DNA of 64,000 nt from NCEH01 sp002257205. GTDB lineage: Bacteria; Pseudomonadota; Alphaproteobacteria; Rhizobiales; Xanthobacteraceae. Position numbers and translations under genes: made by a program. Every line of letters starts with the position of its first letter. Position 1 is the first letter of the stretch. The DNA is taken from assembly GCF_043195105.1 (NCBI RefSeq), contig NZ_JBAFWO010000002.1; one strand, given 5' to 3'. Below the pieces are notes generated by a model. The model ran no database searches and was not told the origin of the DNA. It saw nothing but the letters and a program-made list of their open reading frames with translations. Of this stretch, positions 17,870 to 26,659 are shown in pieces.

Positions 17870-19117
17870 TCAGGTCGGGAAACCAAGCTCCGCGCAGGAG
17901 CGCAGCATGTCTTCCGAGCCCGGATCATTGGCGATGATGGCGAACAAATCCTGCTCGTTCGCCATGTCGGCCTTCTTCTTGGATTCCAGTACCAGCACCG
18001 CCTGCACCGACTGGTGGTCGCAGGCGCGATAATGCTGCGGGCCCTTGGCTACATCGTATTTCAGGTTCTGCAGCGCCTCGACCATCTTGTCGGTATCGGT
18101 GCTGCCGGCCTTCTCGATGGCCAACAGGAGCGAGGCGACGCCGGTGAAGCCATAGGCGCCATAATCGGTGGGATAGGCCCCGTTATTGGCCGCCTTGAAG
18201 GCATCGTTGAAGGTCTTCGCCGTGGGCACGGTGCTCTCCAGGCCCCAATAATAATTGGCGCCGCCGATCACGCCCGCGAACACGTCCGGGCCGACCGCGA
18301 GGCGCTGGTTGTGCAGGATCACCGGGACCACGATCTGCATCTGCTGCTTCAGGCCGAAATCATTGGCCTGCTTGATGGAATTGGCCTGGTCGCGGCCGAA
18401 ATTGCAGATCGCCAGGATGTCCGGCTTCATCGAGCGGATGCGCGGCATGAGGGTCGAATAATCGGCGGCCCCGAACGGGTGGAGGATCTCGCCCACGCTC
18501 TCCGCGCCGATGGCGGCGGCGGCGCGCTTGAAGCCGCGCAGCATCTCATGGCCATAAGCGTAGTCCGCCACCAGATAGGCGATCTTCGAGCCCTTCTTGA
18601 AGGTCTTCCGCGCGACCGCCGCGGTCGTCATATGCGGGTTCAGCGCCTCGTGGAAGGTGAAGCGCGAGAAATCCTTCACCTCGTTGATGGTGTCGGACTG
18701 GCTGATCGAGACATAGAGCACGCCGCGCGCGCGGGTGACTTCGTTGACCGCGAGCTGCACCGCGCTGGAGAGCGCGCCGACGATCGCGTGCACCTTGTCC
18801 TTCTCGATCAGTTCGAGGGTGCGGGTGGCGGCCTCGCCGGCGTTCAGCTTGTCGTCGCGCACCAGCAATTCGACCTTGCGGCCGCCGATGCCGCCCTTGT
18901 CGTTGACCAGCTTCACCGCCAGCTCGGCGCTCTTCACCTGGTCCTTCGCCTCGGCGCCGAACGGGCCGGTGAGCGGGGTGGGAAAGCCGATGCGGATGGT
19001 GTCGGTCTGCGCCCGCAGGATCGCCGGCGCGGCCATGAGGCCGATGCCGGCCCCCATGCCTGCGAGAACGGCGCGGCGCGATACGCTGGATATCGGCGGC
19101 TTCAGAAAATTGGCCAT
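17870..19117 (-). CDS. ABC transporter substrate-binding protein (LivJ-like fold)
   Basis: A 415-residue periplasmic protein with a twin-Arg-type signal (SVSRRAVLAGMGAGIGLMAA, about residues 11-30), so Tat export is likely. The mature part begins IRIGFPTPLTGPFG and has the type-1 periplasmic-binding fold of branched-chain, amide and aromatic-acid receptors. It sits 31 bases after the molybdenum subunit gene and before the LivHMGF-like genes, making a complete importer inside a hydroxylase operon. The probable ligand is therefore a hydroxylase substrate such as an N-heterocycle or aromatic acid. That link is inference from context. Confidence 0.9.
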   Translation of the reverse strand: MANFLKPPISSVSRRAVLAGMGAGIGLMAAPAILRAQTDTIRIGFPTPLTGPFGAEAKDQVKSAELAVKLVNDKGGIGGRKVELLVRDDKLNAGEAATRTLELIEKDKVHAIVGALSSAVQLAVNEVTRARGVLYVSISQSDTINEVKDFSRFTFHEALNPHMTTAAVARKTFKKGSKIAYLVADYAYGHEMLRGFKRAAAAIGAESVGEILHPFGAADYSTLMPRIRSMKPDILAICNFGRDQANSIKQANDFGLKQQMQIVVPVILHNQRLAVGPDVFAGVIGGANYYWGLESTVPTAKTFNDAFKAANNGAYPTDYGAYGFTGVASLLLAIEKAGSTDTDKMVEALQNLKYDVAKGPQHYRACDHQSVQAVLVLESKKKADMANEQDLFAIIANDPGSEDMLRSCAELGFPT

Positions 19118-19148
19118 AAGTCCCTCCCAGGGGTCGTTTTTTTATGGG

Positions 19149-21521
19149 TCAGAAGGTTCCGAGCGCCTTCAGCAGGCGCGCGGGGGTCATGGGAATCTGC
19201 GAGATCGTGGCATTGAACGGGGCGATGGCGTCGTTCACCGCGTTCAGCGCCGCGGCGGAGGCGGCCGCCGTGCCGGCTTCACCGCAGCCCTTGGCGCCGA
19301 GCTCGGTGTCCTTGGTGGGTGTTTCCATGTGGTCGATCAGGATGTCGGGCATCTCGCACGCCATGGGCACCAGATAATCGGCCAGCGAGCCATTGGTGAG
19401 CTGGCCGCTTTCATCGTACAGGCATTCCTCGAAGAAGGCCGCGCCCAGCCCCTGCACCACGCCGCCGCGCACCTGTTCTTCCACCAGCAGGGGATTAATG
19501 ATGCGGCCGCAATCCTCCACCACGAAATGCTTGAGGATCTTCACGAGGCCGGTCTCCACATCCACTTCCACATGGCAGCCGTGGATGCCGTTGGTGAAGG
19601 CGAAGGGATAGCCCTGCGGCGCGTAATGATGCACCGCCGAGAGCTGGGCATTGGTGCCGGCCGGCAGCGTATCGGAGCGGAAATAGGCGATGCGCGCCAC
19701 CTCCGAAAGGCTGATGCGCGCCTGCCCCGTGGTGCGCTCGACGATTTCGCCGTTGACGAGGTCCAGCGCGTCGGGCGTCGCCTGGAGGATGGCGGCGGCG
19801 ACGGCGAGCACGTTGCCCTTCAGCTTGCGCGCCGCCTGAAGCGCGGTCTCCCCGCCGATGCCGGCGCCCCGGCAGGCCCAGGTGGCCCCGCCATGGGGCG
19901 TCACCTCGGTATCGCCGGTGATCACCCGCACGATGTCGCGCGAGACGCCGAGATAATCGGCGACGATCTGGCCCATGATGGTCTCGGTGCCCTGGCCCTG
20001 CTCGGTCACCGAAATCAGGCAGCGCACTTCGCCGGAGGGCGTGATCTTGAGGATGGCGCCGTCCTGCGCCGAGATGCGCGCGCCGCCGACGCCGTAGAAG
20101 GCGGGGGTAGGATTGGTGATTTCCACGAAGGCGGCGATGCCGATGCCGCGATGAATGCCGCGCGCGCGGGCCTCGGCCTGATCGGCGCGCAGGCGGTCGT
20201 AATCCATCAGCGTGTGCAGCTTGGCGAGGCAGGCCTGATGGGAGAGCGCCTCGAACTTGTAGCCGGTGGCGGAGGCGCAGGGATAGGCATCGTCGGCGAT
20301 CAGGTTTTTCGCGCGGACCGCGAACGGGTCGAGCCCCGCCTTCTGTCCGGCCAGATCCACCAGCCGCTCGGTGACCGCGCAGGCGATGGGATGGCCCACC
20401 GCACGATACTGGCTGGTCTGCACCTTGTTCTGGAACACCACCTTCAGGTCCGCGCGATAGCTGGCGAGCGCATAGGGCGCGCCGATCAGGCGGATCACTT
20501 GGTTGCCCTCCACCGCGCTGGTGCGGGGATAGGTGGAGAAAGCGCCGACGGCGGTCTCGTCCTCCACGTCCATGGCGAGGATGGTGCCGTCCGCCGCCAC
20601 GGCCGCGCGCGCCTTCACGCGATGGTCGCGGGCGTGGATGTCGGAGACGAAGGCTTCCGTTCGGTCGGCGACGAATTTCACCGGCCGCCCGAGCAGCATG
20701 GACAGCCCGATCACCGCCATGTCCTCGTGATAGACATGCAGCTTCACGCCGAACGAGCCGCCCACATCCGGCGCGATCACCCGCACGCTGGATTCGGCGA
20801 TGCCGTAATGGCGGGCGTAGATGTCCTGGAATTGATAGGGCGTCTGGGTCGCGTGATGGACGGTGAGGCGCTCCTCGCTCGGGTCGTAATCGGCGATGAT
20901 GGCGCGCGGCTCCAGCGTCACGCCGGTATGGCGGCCGAAGCGGAATTCGCCTTCCACAATGTGGGCGGCGCTGGCGAAGATGGCGTCCACGCCGCCGGTG
21001 TCGAGGCCGGCGCGAAAGCACATGTTGTCGGCAAGCTCGGGGGAGACGCGCGGCGCGCCCTCGGCCTGGGCCATGTCGAGGTCGGTGACCGGCGGCAATT
21101 CCTCGAAGCTGATCGCGACCATTTCCGCCGCATCCTCGGCGAGCGCGCGGGTATCCGCGACTACGGCGACCACGGCCTGTCCGGCCCACACCGCGCGCTC
21201 CAGAGGCAGCGGCAATTGGGGCGGGGATTTCATGCCCTTGAAATGGTCGAGCGTGCCAACCCACGGCGTGCAGAGGCGCGCGAGGTCCGCCCCGGTGGCG
21301 ACAAGGCGCACGCCCGGCATGGCCTGTGCCGCCGCTATGTCCACATCCGCGATCCGGGCATGGGCATAGGGGCTGCGCACGAAGGCGGCATGCAGCATGC
21401 GCGGCAAGGTGATGTCGGTGACATAGCGCCCACGCCCCGCCAGCAGGCGCTTGGCATTGGGGCGCGACAGCGGCTGGCCCACATGGCCGGGGCGGTCGAA
21501 GGGGGTCGCGGGGGCATTCAT
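19149..21521 (-). CDS. Molybdenum hydroxylase large subunit (xanthine dehydrogenase/CoxL superfamily)
   Basis: A 790-residue Mo-molybdopterin-cytosine-dinucleotide subunit that hydroxylates its substrate with water. The a/b hammerhead domain is N-terminal (about 20-140), PDVGGSFGVK (251-260) and KGCGEAG (744-750, with catalytic Glu748) are the cofactor and base motifs. The active-site loop reads QYRAVGH (371-377). CO dehydrogenase needs AYRCSFR with a copper-binding Cys, and form II enzymes usually have AYRGAGR, so CO is not the expected substrate. The start overlaps the iron-sulfur subunit stop by ATGA. No XdhC or CoxDEF-type maturation gene is in this operon, so sulfuration must be supplied elsewhere. 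Confidence 0.92.
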   Translation of the reverse strand: MNAPATPFDRPGHVGQPLSRPNAKRLLAGRGRYVTDITLPRMLHAAFVRSPYAHARIADVDIAAAQAMPGVRLVATGADLARLCTPWVGTLDHFKGMKSPPQLPLPLERAVWAGQAVVAVVADTRALAEDAAEMVAISFEELPPVTDLDMAQAEGAPRVSPELADNMCFRAGLDTGGVDAIFASAAHIVEGEFRFGRHTGVTLEPRAIIADYDPSEERLTVHHATQTPYQFQDIYARHYGIAESSVRVIAPDVGGSFGVKLHVYHEDMAVIGLSMLLGRPVKFVADRTEAFVSDIHARDHRVKARAAVAADGTILAMDVEDETAVGAFSTYPRTSAVEGNQVIRLIGAPYALASYRADLKVVFQNKVQTSQYRAVGHPIACAVTERLVDLAGQKAGLDPFAVRAKNLIADDAYPCASATGYKFEALSHQACLAKLHTLMDYDRLRADQAEARARGIHRGIGIAAFVEITNPTPAFYGVGGARISAQDGAILKITPSGEVRCLISVTEQGQGTETIMGQIVADYLGVSRDIVRVITGDTEVTPHGGATWACRGAGIGGETALQAARKLKGNVLAVAAAILQATPDALDLVNGEIVERTTGQARISLSEVARIAYFRSDTLPAGTNAQLSAVHHYAPQGYPFAFTNGIHGCHVEVDVETGLVKILKHFVVEDCGRIINPLLVEEQVRGGVVQGLGAAFFEECLYDESGQLTNGSLADYLVPMACEMPDILIDHMETPTKDTELGAKGCGEAGTAAASAAALNAVNDAIAPFNATISQIPMTPARLLKALGTF

Positions 21522-22006
21522 GAGCGCACCTCGCCGGCGCGCAGCCGCGCCGTGGTCTCGATGGCGTCGACGATCGCCTCATAGCCGGTGCAGCGGCAAT
21601 AATTGCCGGAGAGCGCGTCGCGGATATCCTCGCGCGTGGGGATGCCGCCTTGTTCCAGCAGCGCATGGGCATTCACCAGCACGCCGGGGGTGCAGAAGCC
21701 GCATTGCAGGGCGTTGCGCTGGTGGAAGGCCTGTTGCAGCTCGGCAATGGCGCCGCGCTCGGAAAGGCCTTCCACCGTCTCGATCACCGCGCCCTCGGCC
21801 TGCACGGCGAGGACGAGGCAGGAATGGACGGGAACACCGTCCATCATCACTAGGCAGGCGCCGCAGGCGCCCATTTCGCAGCCTGTGTGGGTGCCGGTGA
21901 GTTCGAGGTCGAGCCGCAGGAAATCGGCGAGCGTGGTGCGCGGCACGACGGCGCGCGCCACCTCCACGCCATTGACGGTGAGGGCGAGGGGAACGGGGGC
22001 GCTCAT
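21518..22006 (-). CDS. Molybdenum hydroxylase iron-sulfur subunit
   Basis: A 162-residue subunit with two [2Fe-2S] clusters. The N-terminal plant-ferredoxin-type cluster uses Cys43, Cys48, Cys51 and Cys63 (TGCEMGACGAC). The C-terminal helical cluster uses Cys102, Cys105, Cys137 and Cys139 (QCGFCTPG, NYCRCTGYE). It passes electrons from molybdenum to FAD. Both ends overlap neighbours by four bases, so the three subunits are made in a coupled series. All eight ligands are present. Confidence 0.95.
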   Translation of the reverse strand: MSAPVPLALTVNGVEVARAVVPRTTLADFLRLDLELTGTHTGCEMGACGACLVMMDGVPVHSCLVLAVQAEGAVIETVEGLSERGAIAELQQAFHQRNALQCGFCTPGVLVNAHALLEQGGIPTREDIRDALSGNYCRCTGYEAIVDAIETTARLRAGEVRS

Positions 22007-22863
22007 GTCGGGGAACTCACGGTTTGCAGCAGCCGGCCCAGCAGCACGCGCGCCAGATGGCGCCGCATGGCGGGGGGCAGGTGCTCGTCCTCGGCGGGGT
22101 CCAGCTCGGCTTCGATCAGGCCCTGGACATGGGCGATCAGCGCCGCGTCGATCTTCCGGCCGGCGAGCGCGGCCTCCACGCTTTTCACGCGGACCGGGGT
22201 CGCGGCGACGGAGAAGAAGGCGATGCGCATGGACGCGACGCGCCCATCTTCTTCGAACAGGCCCTGAAGCCCGGCGCCGACCATGGCATAGTCGCCCCGG
22301 CGCCGCGTCAATTCGTCGAACGCCCAGCGATGGCGCGGGCCGACGCTCGGAACATGGAGCGCGACGAGGATCTCGCCGGGTTCGAGCGCGGTCTGGTACA
22401 GATCCTGGAAATAAGCGTCCGCCGGCACGAGGCGGGTGCCCGCGGCGCCGTAAATCTCCATCTGCGCGTCCATGGCCAGCATCATGGCGGGAAATTCGGA
22501 AGCCGGATCGGCCAGCGCCACGCTGCCGCCGAGGGTGCCGCGATTGCGGATCGCCGGATGCGCCACATGGGGAGCGGCCTGCGCCAGCAAGGGCGCGTGG
22601 CGGGCGATCAGCGGCTCGGTGAGCATCTGCGCGTGCCGGGTGAGGCCGCCGATGCGCAGCATGTCACCGTCCAGCGTAACCCCGCGCATGTCCGGGATGC
22701 CGGCGAGATCCACCAGGATTTCGGGCGCCTGGAGCCGCAGCGCCAGCGCCGGCACGAGGCTCTGCCCACCGGAAATATAACTCGCGTCTCCCCCTTGCGC
22801 GAACGCCGCATAAGCGTCGGCCAAAGTCTCGGCGCGGACATAGCTGAAGGCGCGAGCTTTCAC
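22003..22863 (-). CDS. Molybdenum hydroxylase FAD-binding subunit
   Basis: A 286-residue FAD protein of the CoxM/xanthine-dehydrogenase B type and the first gene of the long operon. FAD motifs SGGQSLVPALALR (about residues 34-46) and IRNRGTLGGSVALADPASE (about 106-124) are clear. GTG 22863 was chosen because it gives the family N-terminus (VKARAFSYVRAETL) and has GGGAG seven bases upstream. The frame is open to 22947, but that would run through the regulatory palindrome. The opposite strand carries the TetR gene. Confidence 0.93.
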   Translation of the reverse strand: MKARAFSYVRAETLADAYAAFAQGGDASYISGGQSLVPALALRLQAPEILVDLAGIPDMRGVTLDGDMLRIGGLTRHAQMLTEPLIARHAPLLAQAAPHVAHPAIRNRGTLGGSVALADPASEFPAMMLAMDAQMEIYGAAGTRLVPADAYFQDLYQTALEPGEILVALHVPSVGPRHRWAFDELTRRRGDYAMVGAGLQGLFEEDGRVASMRIAFFSVAATPVRVKSVEAALAGRKIDAALIAHVQGLIEAELDPAEDEHLPPAMRRHLARVLLGRLLQTVSSPT

Positions 22864-22954
22864 GCGCAAACTCCCGTGGCGATTTCCTCTTGCGGCTTTT
22901 GTAACCGCTTGGTCACAAAATTGGCCCGGGCCTGGATCTGTTGTCAATAGAAAA

Positions 22955-22968
22955 TGACCATTTGGTCA
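22955..22968. promoter_or_regulatory. Candidate TetR operator
   Basis: TGACCA-TT-TGGTCA is a palindrome with perfect 6-bp arms, between the hydroxylase operon (start 22863) and the TetR gene (start about 23030). The word TTGGTCAC recurs at 22909-22916, within a less symmetric TAACCgcTTGGTCA, so there may be two sites 53 bases apart. Binding by the adjacent TetR protein is inferred. Confidence 0.55.
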
Positions 22969-23029
22969 CTTTCTCCAGTTGGGCTATCGAGGATATGCCG
23001 TTCGTCGCAGCGGCCGTGGGCAGGAGAGC

Positions 23030-23836
23030 GTGCTGTTGGAAAAGGGGGATTCGCCGCGCCGCAAGGTTAAGGACCGGGCTCAATCCGCCGAACCGGCTTC
23101 CAGCGCCGCGCCGCCCGCCGCCGCGCCGGAACGGCCGAAGCGCCGCAACATGCGGGCCGCCGACCGCGAGCTGGCCATCGTCGAGGAAGCGGCACGCTTT
23201 TTCGCCGAGCACGGTTTCGAGGGGCAGACGCGCGAACTGGCCAAGCGCATGGGCATCACCCATTCCGCCATTTATCGCCATTTTCCCAGCAAGGAAGCGC
23301 TGATCGAGCGCGTGTACGAACAGGTCTATCTCAGCCGCTGGAGCCCGGATTGGGAGCGGCTGGTGACCGACCGGAGCCTCTCGCTCGAAGCGAGGCTGAC
23401 CGCCTTCTACAAGCAATATGTCGAGAAGGTCTTCGATTATCAGTGGGTGCGGATCTTCGTCTTTTCCGGCCTGAAGTCGTTCGACATTACGAATCGCTAT
23501 CTCACCATCGTGCGGGACCTGATCATCCTGCCGGCCTGTGCGGAGCTGCGGCACGATCTCGGCCTGCCGTCGCCGCAGGACGCCCCCATCGGCGAGCGGG
23601 AGGCGGAGATGTTCTGGGGCCTGCACGGGCGCATCTTCTATCTCGCCATCCGCCGCTTCGTGTACGGCACGCCGACCCCGGAAAACCTCGACGACGTGGT
23701 GCGCGACGCCGTGAAGAGCTTTCTGCACGGCGCCAGCTTCACCATGCGGGGCATCGTGGAAGGCGAGACGCAAGGCGGCTCGGACGAACGTGATCGCGGT
23801 GCGGGCCTTGGCGGGGCAAAGGGAGAGCAGTACTAA
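23030..23836 (+). CDS. TetR-family regulator of the hydroxylase operon
   Basis: A TetR/AcrR-type repressor of about 268 residues. A basic, Ala/Pro-rich leader of ~40 residues precedes the helix-turn-helix (about 42-95), with recognition region TRELAKRMGITHSAIYRHFP. The C-terminal helical domain binds the inducer. GTG 23030 has AGGAG close upstream. TTG at 22979 would add 17 residues of poor character; a start further inside is also possible because the leader is not conserved in the family. It is divergent from the molybdenum hydroxylase operon, with a palindrome between, so it most likely represses that operon and itself. Confidence 0.85.
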   Translation: MLLEKGDSPRRKVKDRAQSAEPASSAAPPAAAPERPKRRNMRAADRELAIVEEAARFFAEHGFEGQTRELAKRMGITHSAIYRHFPSKEALIERVYEQVYLSRWSPDWERLVTDRSLSLEARLTAFYKQYVEKVFDYQWVRIFVFSGLKSFDITNRYLTIVRDLIILPACAELRHDLGLPSPQDAPIGEREAEMFWGLHGRIFYLAIRRFVYGTPTPENLDDVVRDAVKSFLHGASFTMRGIVEGETQGGSDERDRGAGLGGAKGEQY

Positions 23837-23877
23837 AGCTTTGCCGTGCGCGACGATGAGGGTGGGAAGCTGAGGCT

Positions 23878-24681
23878 ATGGATATCTGGACCTCGATCGT
23901 CGCCACATTCGCGCTGATGCTTGTCGCGGCGGGCGCGGGCAGCCTGTTGGCGCGCCGGCTGCCCGAGGCCTGGCTTGGGGAAGGCTCCATCATGAGCCTG
24001 AAGGCGAGCATGGCCATGGTTTCCACCATGTCCGCCCTGTTGCTGGGCCTGATGGTCAATTCCGCCCGCTATAATTTCAGCGAAGCCTATTCGGACGTGC
24101 AGAAATACGCCGCGAGCATCCAGTTGACGGACCTGGAATTGCTGAATTATGGCGCGGCCGCCTGTGGCCTGCGCCACACATTGCAGGATTATGGCCAGCA
24201 GCTGCTTGCCGAAACCTGGCAGAATAATGTTGATTTCTCCCAGGCGCGCACGGACGGGTCCACGTTGAAGATGATCCTGCGGCTTGATTCGCAGGTGCGC
24301 GCGCTCGAGCCCAGCACCGAAAGCGAGAAGCAGGCGCGCCTTTCGCTGCTCGCTTTTGCCCATCAGCTGGTCGAATATCGGTGGAAGGTCTCCGGCCTGG
24401 CGCGCACCGCGACGCCGGCGATTTTCATCATTGTGGTGATCAGCTGGTTCACGCTTCTCTTCCTGTATCTCGGCGTGTTCGCGCCGCGCAATCCGCTGGT
24501 TGCCGTGGGGCATGTGCTGGCGATGATCGCGATTTCCGCCGCCATCTTCCTGGTGATCGAGATGGGCGAGCCGTTCGACGGCTTAATTCAGGTGTCCCCC
24601 GCGCCCTTGGTGCGGCTGCTCCATCGCATGGAGGCCGAACCGTGCCCGGCCCCGCTCAACCCGGCGGCGCAACCGGGCTGA
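23878..24681 (+). CDS. DUF4239 (bestrophin-like) membrane protein
   Basis: A 267-residue inner-membrane protein. Two hydrophobic segments near the N-terminus (about 4-25 and 40-62) and two near residues 180-200 and 205-225 enclose a polar domain with SARYNFSEAYSDVQKYAASI. This topology and the NSAR.nf...y..vq..a..l..ld pattern match DUF4239, a family related to bestrophin channels, of unknown physiological role. It is 41 bases downstream of the TetR gene and could share its transcript. No signal peptide cleavage site is evident. Confidence 0.75.
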   Translation: MDIWTSIVATFALMLVAAGAGSLLARRLPEAWLGEGSIMSLKASMAMVSTMSALLLGLMVNSARYNFSEAYSDVQKYAASIQLTDLELLNYGAAACGLRHTLQDYGQQLLAETWQNNVDFSQARTDGSTLKMILRLDSQVRALEPSTESEKQARLSLLAFAHQLVEYRWKVSGLARTATPAIFIIVVISWFTLLFLYLGVFAPRNPLVAVGHVLAMIAISAAIFLVIEMGEPFDGLIQVSPAPLVRLLHRMEAEPCPAPLNPAAQPG

Positions 24682-24768
24682 GGCGCTCCACCGAAGTGGC
24701 GCGCCTTGGTGCTTGTTCAGCGCCCCGCAGGCGCGGCGCAGGACGACCCGTGCCGCTGCGGCCTTCGC

Positions 24769-26442
24769 TCACATATTGGGATAATTCGGCCCGCCGCCGC
24801 CCTCGGGTGCGGTCCAGGTGATGTTCTGGTTCGGGTCCTTGATGTCGCAGGTCTTGCAGTGGACGCAGTTCTGCGCGTTGATCTGGAAGCGCGGGGCGTC
24901 CGCCCCCTCCTCGATCCATTCATAGACGCCGGCCGGGCAATAGCGGTTGGACGGGCCGGCATAGATGTCGTGCTCGGAGGATTTCTGCAGCGCCATGTCC
25001 TTCACCACCAGATGGACCTGCTGGTCCTCCTCGTGATTGGTGTTGGAGATGAACACCGAGGACAATTTGTCGAAGGTCAGCACGCCGTCCGGCTTGGGAT
25101 AGGCGATCTTCTTGCACTGCGCCGCCGGCTTCAGGCTCGCCGCGTCGGTCTTGCCGTGCTTCAGCGTGCCGAACAACGAGAAGCCGAACGTGTTGGTCCA
25201 CATGTCCAGCGCGCCGAGGCCGATGCCGATGAAGGTGCCGAACCGCGACCACAGCGGCTTCACATTGCGCACCTTCTTCAGGTCGGCGCCGATGGCCGAG
25301 GAGCGCCAGGCATTCTCATAGCTGATCAGCTCGTCATGGCTGCGCCCTTCGGCCAACACCGGGGCGAGATGGTCCGCCGCCAGGATGCCGGAGAGCACCG
25401 CATTGTGGCTGCCCTTGATGCGCGGCACGTTCACGAAGCCGGCCGCGCAGCCCACCAGCACACCGCCGGGGAAGGAGAGCTTGGGCACGCTCTGATACCC
25501 GCCCTCGGTGATGGCGCGCGCGCCATAGGAGATGCGCTTTCCGCCCTCGAACGTGTCGCGGAAGGTGGGGTGGGTCTTGAAGCGCTGGAATTCGTCGAAC
25601 GGGGAGAGATAGGGGTTCTGGTAATTGAGGTGGACCACGAAGCCCACCATCACCTGCTCGTCCTCCATATGATAGAGGAACGCGCCGCCGCCGGTGGAAT
25701 TGCCCAGCGGCCAGCCGAAGGCGTGCTGCACCAGGCCGGGATGGTGCTTTTCCTTCTTCACCTTCCACAATTCTTTCAGGCCGATGCCGTACTTGCCCGG
25801 CTCCTTGCCCGCATCGAGCGCGTATTTGGCGATCAATTGCTTGGTGAGATGGCCGCGCGCGCCTTCCGCGAACACCGTGTAGCGGCCGCGCAATTCCATG
25901 CCGCGGGTGAATTCGCCCTTCGGCTTGCCGTGCTTGTCCACGCCCATGTCGCCGGTGGCGATGCCGACCACCGCGCCCTTGTCGTCATAGAGGATCTCGT
26001 CGGCGGCGAAGCCGGGATAGATCTCGACGCCGAGCGCCTCCGCCTTCTGCGCCAGCCAGCGGCACATGTTGCCGAGCGAGCCGACATAATTGCCGTGGTT
26101 GTTCATCAGCGGCGGCATGGTGAAATTGGGCAGCTTCACGCCGCCCGCCGGGCCGAGCAAATAGAAATGATCCTCGCTCACCTGCGTCACCAGGGGCGCG
26201 TCGGCTTCCGTGCGCCAGTCGGGAAACAGCAGGTCGAGGCCGATCGGATCCACCACCGCGCCGGAGAGGATGTGGGCGCCGACTTCCGAGCCCTTCTCCA
26301 CCACCACGACGGAAATCTCCTCGCCGCGCTCGGCGGAGAGCTGCTTCAGGCGAATGGCCGTGGCAAGACCGGCAGGACCTGCCCCCACGACGACCACGTC
26401 GTAGTCCATGCCTTCGCGTTCCGGCAGTTCCGCCTCGGTCAT
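24769..26442 (-). CDS. Electron transfer flavoprotein-ubiquinone oxidoreductase
   Basis: ETF-QO passes electrons from ETF, reduced by acyl-CoA and related dehydrogenases, into the ubiquinone pool at the inner membrane. The 557-residue product has the FAD Rossmann motif VVVVGAGPAGLATAIRLKQL near residue 16. The C-terminal 4Fe-4S domain carries NCVHCKTCDIKDPNQNITW plus an earlier RYCPAG Cys. ATG 26442 has GGGAG seven bases upstream; ATG 26457 is the alternative. It stands alone here, but functionally it would serve the acyl-CoA dehydrogenase at 45321. Confidence 0.95.
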   Translation of the reverse strand: MTEAELPEREGMDYDVVVVGAGPAGLATAIRLKQLSAERGEEISVVVVEKGSEVGAHILSGAVVDPIGLDLLFPDWRTEADAPLVTQVSEDHFYLLGPAGGVKLPNFTMPPLMNNHGNYVGSLGNMCRWLAQKAEALGVEIYPGFAADEILYDDKGAVVGIATGDMGVDKHGKPKGEFTRGMELRGRYTVFAEGARGHLTKQLIAKYALDAGKEPGKYGIGLKELWKVKKEKHHPGLVQHAFGWPLGNSTGGGAFLYHMEDEQVMVGFVVHLNYQNPYLSPFDEFQRFKTHPTFRDTFEGGKRISYGARAITEGGYQSVPKLSFPGGVLVGCAAGFVNVPRIKGSHNAVLSGILAADHLAPVLAEGRSHDELISYENAWRSSAIGADLKKVRNVKPLWSRFGTFIGIGLGALDMWTNTFGFSLFGTLKHGKTDAASLKPAAQCKKIAYPKPDGVLTFDKLSSVFISNTNHEEDQQVHLVVKDMALQKSSEHDIYAGPSNRYCPAGVYEWIEEGADAPRFQINAQNCVHCKTCDIKDPNQNITWTAPEGGGGPNYPNM

Positions 26443-26659
26443 CGATTGCTCCCGCATACGTCAATCTTTTATCCTTGGAGTTCTTCCACGGTTGAAGCCA
26501 TCTGACAATTCGCCCCTGTGCGCGGCAGCTTCACGCAGGGGAGAATTCGCGCGTTTTATCAGCGTTGGGAGGGGCGGGGAATCCGTGGGGCGTGATCCGT
26601 GCGTTCCCTCCGCGCCCGTTCCGCTTTATCCTGGGCGTCCCTTGTTTCATCCGGTGCCC

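Noticed and set aside
19149..22863. Calling the hydroxylase genes carbon monoxide dehydrogenase (coxMSL)
   Set aside because: The large subunit lacks the AYRCSFR loop and its copper-binding Cys. CoxG and subunit order alone do not show CO as substrate.
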